DNA of 64,000 nt from Campylobacterota bacterium (GTDB lineage Bacteria > Bdellovibrionota > Bacteriovoracia > Bacteriovoracales > Bacteriovoracaceae), in the NCBI GenBank assembly GCA_003650125.1, contig QNFX01000001.1, forward strand, positions 111,907-175,906, written 5' to 3'. A program made the translations under genes and the position numbers. This document shows positions 60,705 through 64,000 of the stretch, one piece after another (position 1 is the stretch's first letter; every line of letters begins with the position of its first letter). The notes under the pieces are model-generated. The model did no database searches. It saw only the letters and a list, made by a program, of their open reading frames with translations, and was not told the DNA's origin.

Positions 60705-61451
60705 ATGAAAAAAGGGCCATTGGTATCTATTATTCTACCTGCATACAATGAAAGGGATAACCTTAAATGGCTCATCCCTGACATCTCCAAAATTTTATTA
60801 AATTATAACTATGAAATAATTGTAATTGATGATGCAAGCTCTGATGGAACCAGACATGCTATCTCTGATTTTAATATTAACTATCAATACAATTACAAAA
60901 GACAAGGACTAGCAAATTCTATAAGAATGGGCATTAAAGCATCTCAAGGTGAGATTGTTCTAGTTATGGATTCTGACGGAGATCATAATACAGTTCACCT
61001 GCCCTTAATGATTGATAATTTAAAATTTTACGATGTCGTTTTAACAACTCGATTTAAAAATGGATCGAAGGTAAATGGCCATATCAAACCTAATTTATCA
61101 AGAGCGTTTAATCTATTTATTCGGGCCATGACTGGTGGGCAACTATCTGATTATCTCTATGGGCACTGGGCCGCTAACAAAAATTCTTTAGAAAAAGTAT
61201 CCTTTAAAAATATCTTCTGGGGATATGGAGATTATTGTATTCGCCTTCTTTTTCACTTTGAAAAATTAGATATGAAAATTCATCAAATTCCCAGCATAAC
61301 GGGAAAAAGAGAATTTGGACAAGGAAACTTAAGACCTTTAAAAGTTTTCACCCAATATACCTTTGCTGTTTTCAAACTATCACTCAAGGAGAGAGTTTTA
61401 CGTGTTCAAAAAAATAAAAAATTGTCGAATCTGCAAAAATCAAGATCTTAA
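60705..61451 (+). CDS. Family 2 glycosyltransferase (dolichol-phosphate-mannose-synthase-like)
   Basis: 248 aa. GT-A fold with the opening VSIILPAYNERDNLKWLIPD, IIVIDDASSDGT with the DD pair near residue 44, and VLVMDSDGDH with the D-x-D metal motif near residue 90. Later FKNGSKVNGH and WGYGDYCIRLLF follow the DPM1-like subgroup, which transfers a sugar to a polyprenyl phosphate. It overlaps the next gene if the latter starts at 61402. Confidence 0.85.
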   Translation: MKKGPLVSIILPAYNERDNLKWLIPDISKILLNYNYEIIVIDDASSDGTRHAISDFNINYQYNYKRQGLANSIRMGIKASQGEIVLVMDSDGDHNTVHLPLMIDNLKFYDVVLTTRFKNGSKVNGHIKPNLSRAFNLFIRAMTGGQLSDYLYGHWAANKNSLEKVSFKNIFWGYGDYCIRLLFHFEKLDMKIHQIPSITGKREFGQGNLRPLKVFTQYTFAVFKLSLKERVLRVQKNKKLSNLQKSRS

Positions 61452-62607
61452 AAAGCTATTTGATTTAGGAAACTTTCATCTCTCGGGAATATTTCCTTCC
61501 TCAAAAAATCAAACTATAGAAAAAGGTCCTCTCTCACTTGTTATTTGTCATGCCTGCGGATTAGTTCAACTAGGTCATCAATATGACATGAAAAAGCTTT
61601 TTGGTGATAACTATGGATACAGATCAGGACTTAATGGACAAATGATTTCTCATTTACACGGATTTGTTGATGAGGTCATGGGCTTGAAAAACTTGGAGTC
61701 TGAAGACTTAATTATTGATATAGGAGCAAATGATTCGACTCTTCTCTCTAGATTTCCTAATAATTTTAAAAATTTGGTAGGAGTAGATCCTACGGGAAAT
61801 AAATTTAAAGACTTTTATCCAGATCATATCAAACTTATACCTGATTTTTTTAGCGCCCAAAGCTTTAAAGAAGAGAAGGCCAAACTAATTACCAGCTTTT
61901 CCATGTTCTATGATCTCGAAGACCCTTTTAATTTCATGAAAGAAGTAAGTGAGATCCTTCATGATGATGGAATTTGGGTAATGGAGCAAAGCTATCTCCC
62001 TCTTATGATAAAAAATAATGCCTATGATTGTATTTGCCATGAACATCAAGAATACTACTGTCTATCCCAAATCAAATATATGGCCTTTAAAGTTGGTCTT
62101 AACATATTAGATGTCTCATTTAATGAAATAAACGGTGGGAGTATTCGAGTTACACTGGGAAAAAGAGATGGTGAGAAGAAACTATTAGTTAATAACATTT
62201 TAAACAAAGAAAAACGCTTTAGAAATATTTCAACTTATAATTTCTTTCTGAATAATTTAAAAAATCATCGAGAAAATTTAATATCTCTTTTAAAAGACCT
62301 TAAAGAAAAAGGTAAAAAAGTTGTTGGATATGGCGCTTCAACTAAGGGCAATATAACCTTACAATATTGCGGTATCGATGAAGACCTACTTCCTGAAATA
62401 TTGGAAATAAACGATTATAAATTTAATCGTTTCACACCTGGAAGTAAAATACCCATAAATTCCGAAGGTGAAGAAAAAGATGTCGATTACAAGTTAATTC
62501 TACCCTGGCATTTAAAAGATTCTTTTTTAGAAAGAGAAAAAGAGTTTTTAAAAAAAGGAGGAAAATTAATTTTCCCTCTACCTTATTTAGAAATTATAGG
62601 ACATTAA
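61402..62607 (+). CDS. Sugar C-methyltransferase (three-domain, zinc N-terminus)
   Basis: 401 aa from GTG 61402, chosen because AAGGAGAGAG lies 9-13 bp upstream and because the family starts with this zinc motif: KNCRICKNQDLKKLFDLGNF, later VICHACGLVQLGH. The SAM domain has LIIDIGANDSTLLSRF near residue 105 and SMFYDLEDP; the C-terminal domain has GYGASTKGNITLQY (cut) near residue 310 and LPWHL near the end. This is the class acting on NDP-deoxysugars at C3 (TylCIII/TcaB9-like). It overlaps the GT2 gene by 50 bp. Confidence 0.85.
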   Translation: MFKKIKNCRICKNQDLKKLFDLGNFHLSGIFPSSKNQTIEKGPLSLVICHACGLVQLGHQYDMKKLFGDNYGYRSGLNGQMISHLHGFVDEVMGLKNLESEDLIIDIGANDSTLLSRFPNNFKNLVGVDPTGNKFKDFYPDHIKLIPDFFSAQSFKEEKAKLITSFSMFYDLEDPFNFMKEVSEILHDDGIWVMEQSYLPLMIKNNAYDCICHEHQEYYCLSQIKYMAFKVGLNILDVSFNEINGGSIRVTLGKRDGEKKLLVNNILNKEKRFRNISTYNFFLNNLKNHRENLISLLKDLKEKGKKVVGYGASTKGNITLQYCGIDEDLLPEILEINDYKFNRFTPGSKIPINSEGEEKDVDYKLILPWHLKDSFLEREKEFLKKGGKLIFPLPYLEIIGH

Positions 62608-63657
62608 CTCACTACAAATAGTGGATATATCATCATCTTTTAGTTCTAGATAAAAAGGAAGTAGAATTATATTTTGTGAAAGTTCCTCCGCAACCTCTAA
62701 AAAAGGTGCATTATATTTTTTCATTTGAAAAAAAGAATAAAATCCCGGTCTCGTCTCTATCCCTTTTTCTGCTAATTTTTTCATTACCAACTCACGATTA
62801 ATTTCTTCTGCCAATTTAATTGCCATGCCCCAAATACAAGGATCTACTTCTGCCTTGAATTTTTGCAACGTTAATCCCTTTAATTTTTGTTTATATAAGG
62901 AATAAATCTCCTTTCTTTTCTTTTCAATGGAATCTTTATATTCTAGCTGGGCCACGCCAATAGATGCCTGAAGGTTTGTGAGTCGAAAATTAAAAGACTT
63001 TCCTTCATGCCAATATTTTGTGCTGCCCATACCGTGGTTGCGTATGAGCTTCATCTTTTCTTTAAGTCCTTCATCCGCCGTTAGGGTTATTCCCCCTTCT
63101 CCGGTGGTAATAGTTTTAGTCGCCTGAAAACTAAAGGCCCCTATATCACTTAAGGTTCCTGCATAACTCCCCTTATATTTAGAAAAAATCGCCTCAGCAG
63201 AATCTTCAATAACGTATAGATTATGTCTTTTAGCTATATTATTAATTTGATCCATATTACAGACATTTCCGTAGGTATGAACTGCCATAATACATTTTGT
63301 ATTAGAAGTAACTAACCCTTCTATTTTTTGCGAATCAATAAGAAAAGTGTCTCTCTCAACTTCACAAAAAATAGGTTTGGCCCCGACAGCTAAAACCATA
63401 TTAATCGGCCCTGCAAAACAAAAACCGGGAACAATAACTTCATCTCCATGACCTATTTCTAGCGCCAAAAGGGCCAAATGAAGGGAAGTGGTGCCATTAG
63501 AGGTACTTACTCCGTAGGGAGCATGTAGCTTTTTGGAAAAATTTATCTCCAGCCTTTCAACATAGTCACCATGAGATATCCAAGTCGAATCAAAGGCATC
63601 GAGAAGGTATTTTCTTTCTTTGCCCCAAAATTTTGGTTTATACCAAGGTATTTTCAT
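62587..63657 (-). CDS. DegT/DnrJ/EryC1 sugar aminotransferase
   Basis: PLP-dependent aminotransferase of NDP-keto-sugars, 356 aa. Seen: SNGTTSLHLALLALEIG (PLP phosphate grip) near residue 54, DEVIVPGFCFAG, VIEDSAEAI with the PLP-ring Asp near residue 155, and the internal-aldimine Lys in FSFQATKTITTGEGG near residue 184. It is convergent to the methyltransferase gene with a 21-bp overlap of 3' ends, and divergent to the partial methyltransferase at 63681. It points to an amino-deoxy sugar in a surface glycan. Confidence 0.93.
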   Translation of the reverse strand: MKIPWYKPKFWGKERKYLLDAFDSTWISHGDYVERLEINFSKKLHAPYGVSTSNGTTSLHLALLALEIGHGDEVIVPGFCFAGPINMVLAVGAKPIFCEVERDTFLIDSQKIEGLVTSNTKCIMAVHTYGNVCNMDQINNIAKRHNLYVIEDSAEAIFSKYKGSYAGTLSDIGAFSFQATKTITTGEGGITLTADEGLKEKMKLIRNHGMGSTKYWHEGKSFNFRLTNLQASIGVAQLEYKDSIEKKRKEIYSLYKQKLKGLTLQKFKAEVDPCIWGMAIKLAEEINRELVMKKLAEKGIETRPGFYSFFQMKKYNAPFLEVAEELSQNIILLPFYLELKDDDISTICSELMSYNF

Positions 63658-63680
63658 AATAATTTTAATATAATTTGCTT

Positions 63681-64000
63681 ATGGAAGATTGTCCCCAATT
63701 TAATAGCACTTTAGATTTTTTTTTCACGCATAAAGAAAGCCTGAATTTAATAGACCATTATTTCCCAAAATATGATTTTAAAGGAAAATCAGTTTTAGAT
63801 GCCGGTTGTAGAAATGGCGGAGTAACTCAGTCATTTTACGATTTAGGCGCCACTACCGTTGGTATTGATATTAATGAGCAGGCAATTAATAAGGCCCAAA
63901 TATCCCATAAAGGCCCCGAGTTTTTTTGGGCAAGTGTTTTAAACTTAGAGAGATTCAAGGAAAATACTTTTGATGTCATATTCTGCTGTGGAACTCTTCC
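63681..64000 (+). CDS. SAM-dependent methyltransferase, 5' part
   Basis: 106 codons, open at the window edge. It starts MEDCPQFNSTLDFFFTHKES; the SAM motif SVLDAGCRNGGVTQSF is near residue 45, followed by TTVGIDINEQAINKAQ and DVIFCCGTL. A class I small-molecule methyltransferase. The 23-bp gap to the aminotransferase start means the two divergent promoters overlap. Confidence 0.75.
   Translation, partial: MEDCPQFNSTLDFFFTHKESLNLIDHYFPKYDFKGKSVLDAGCRNGGVTQSFYDLGATTVGIDINEQAINKAQISHKGPEFFWASVLNLERFKENTFDVIFCCGTL

Overview
The window is low-GC chromosomal DNA of a Gram-negative bacterium. It has Sec signal peptides, outer-membrane proteins, Lgt, a five-helix type-B succinate dehydrogenase, CarD, UvrB, a TRAP transporter, a methylcitrate cycle and tyrosine/phenylacetate-type catabolism. 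This mix, with many small secreted Cys-rich proteins, best fits the Bdellovibrionota (Bacteriovorax-like relatives). That placement is inference from gene content only.

Layout. 1-4000: the 5' part of lgt and a dctPQM-type TRAP transporter on the minus strand. 4092-9336: a FadL-like outer-membrane protein, acylphosphatase and the prpDBC methylcitrate operon. 9349-11875: two secreted proteins and queH on the minus strand. 11999-20041: an eight-gap, tightly packed plus-strand operon of nine genes, led by 4-hydroxyphenylpyruvate dioxygenase and continuing with phenylacetate-pathway-like genes (EthD-like, two crotonases, one PaaA-like di-iron protein, a split PaaH, PaaJ-like thiolase, aldehyde dehydrogenase). 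Together with prpDBC and the TCA genes it would carry amino-acid carbon to succinyl-CoA and acetyl-CoA. 20025-35139: a Cys-repeat secreted protein, a small zincin, uvrB, cysS, carD, ndk, sucDC, a GYF-domain protein, secreted proteins and sdhCAB.

35286-57195 is the remarkable part. It starts at a tRNA-Pro(GGG) gene. The last bases of the tRNA plus flanking DNA are repeated five more times downstream (37814, 40192, 44542, 49732, 56920). Each repeat opens a unit with a constant leader, a constant -10 box and a constant signal peptide, fused to a variable mature secreted protein. Four of these are followed by a convergent gene for a second secreted protein. Units close with a stem-loop, a 55-aa membrane protein gene and a gene for a double-HTH protein resembling the DNA-binding end of large serine recombinases; these two are translationally coupled and read back toward the next unit. 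Three toxin-antitoxin pairs (hipBA and two RelE/ParE-like plus Xre pairs) sit between duplicated ends of the HTH gene. A fourth pair (DUF4258-like toxin) carries a nonsense mutation. One unit also holds a secreted protein ending in a HigB-like RNase domain. The array ends with a 23-codon signal-peptide remnant at 57124. I read it as a tRNA-anchored, modular, expanding and decaying array of secreted effector (or toxin/immunity) cassettes with addiction modules; this is the candidate new system.

57218-64000: an SRPBCC protein, a DUF523 protein, a methyltransferase and a membrane thioredoxin on the minus strand, then a surface-polysaccharide cluster (membrane protein, GT2 glycosyltransferase, sugar C-methyltransferase, DegT aminotransferase, partial methyltransferase).
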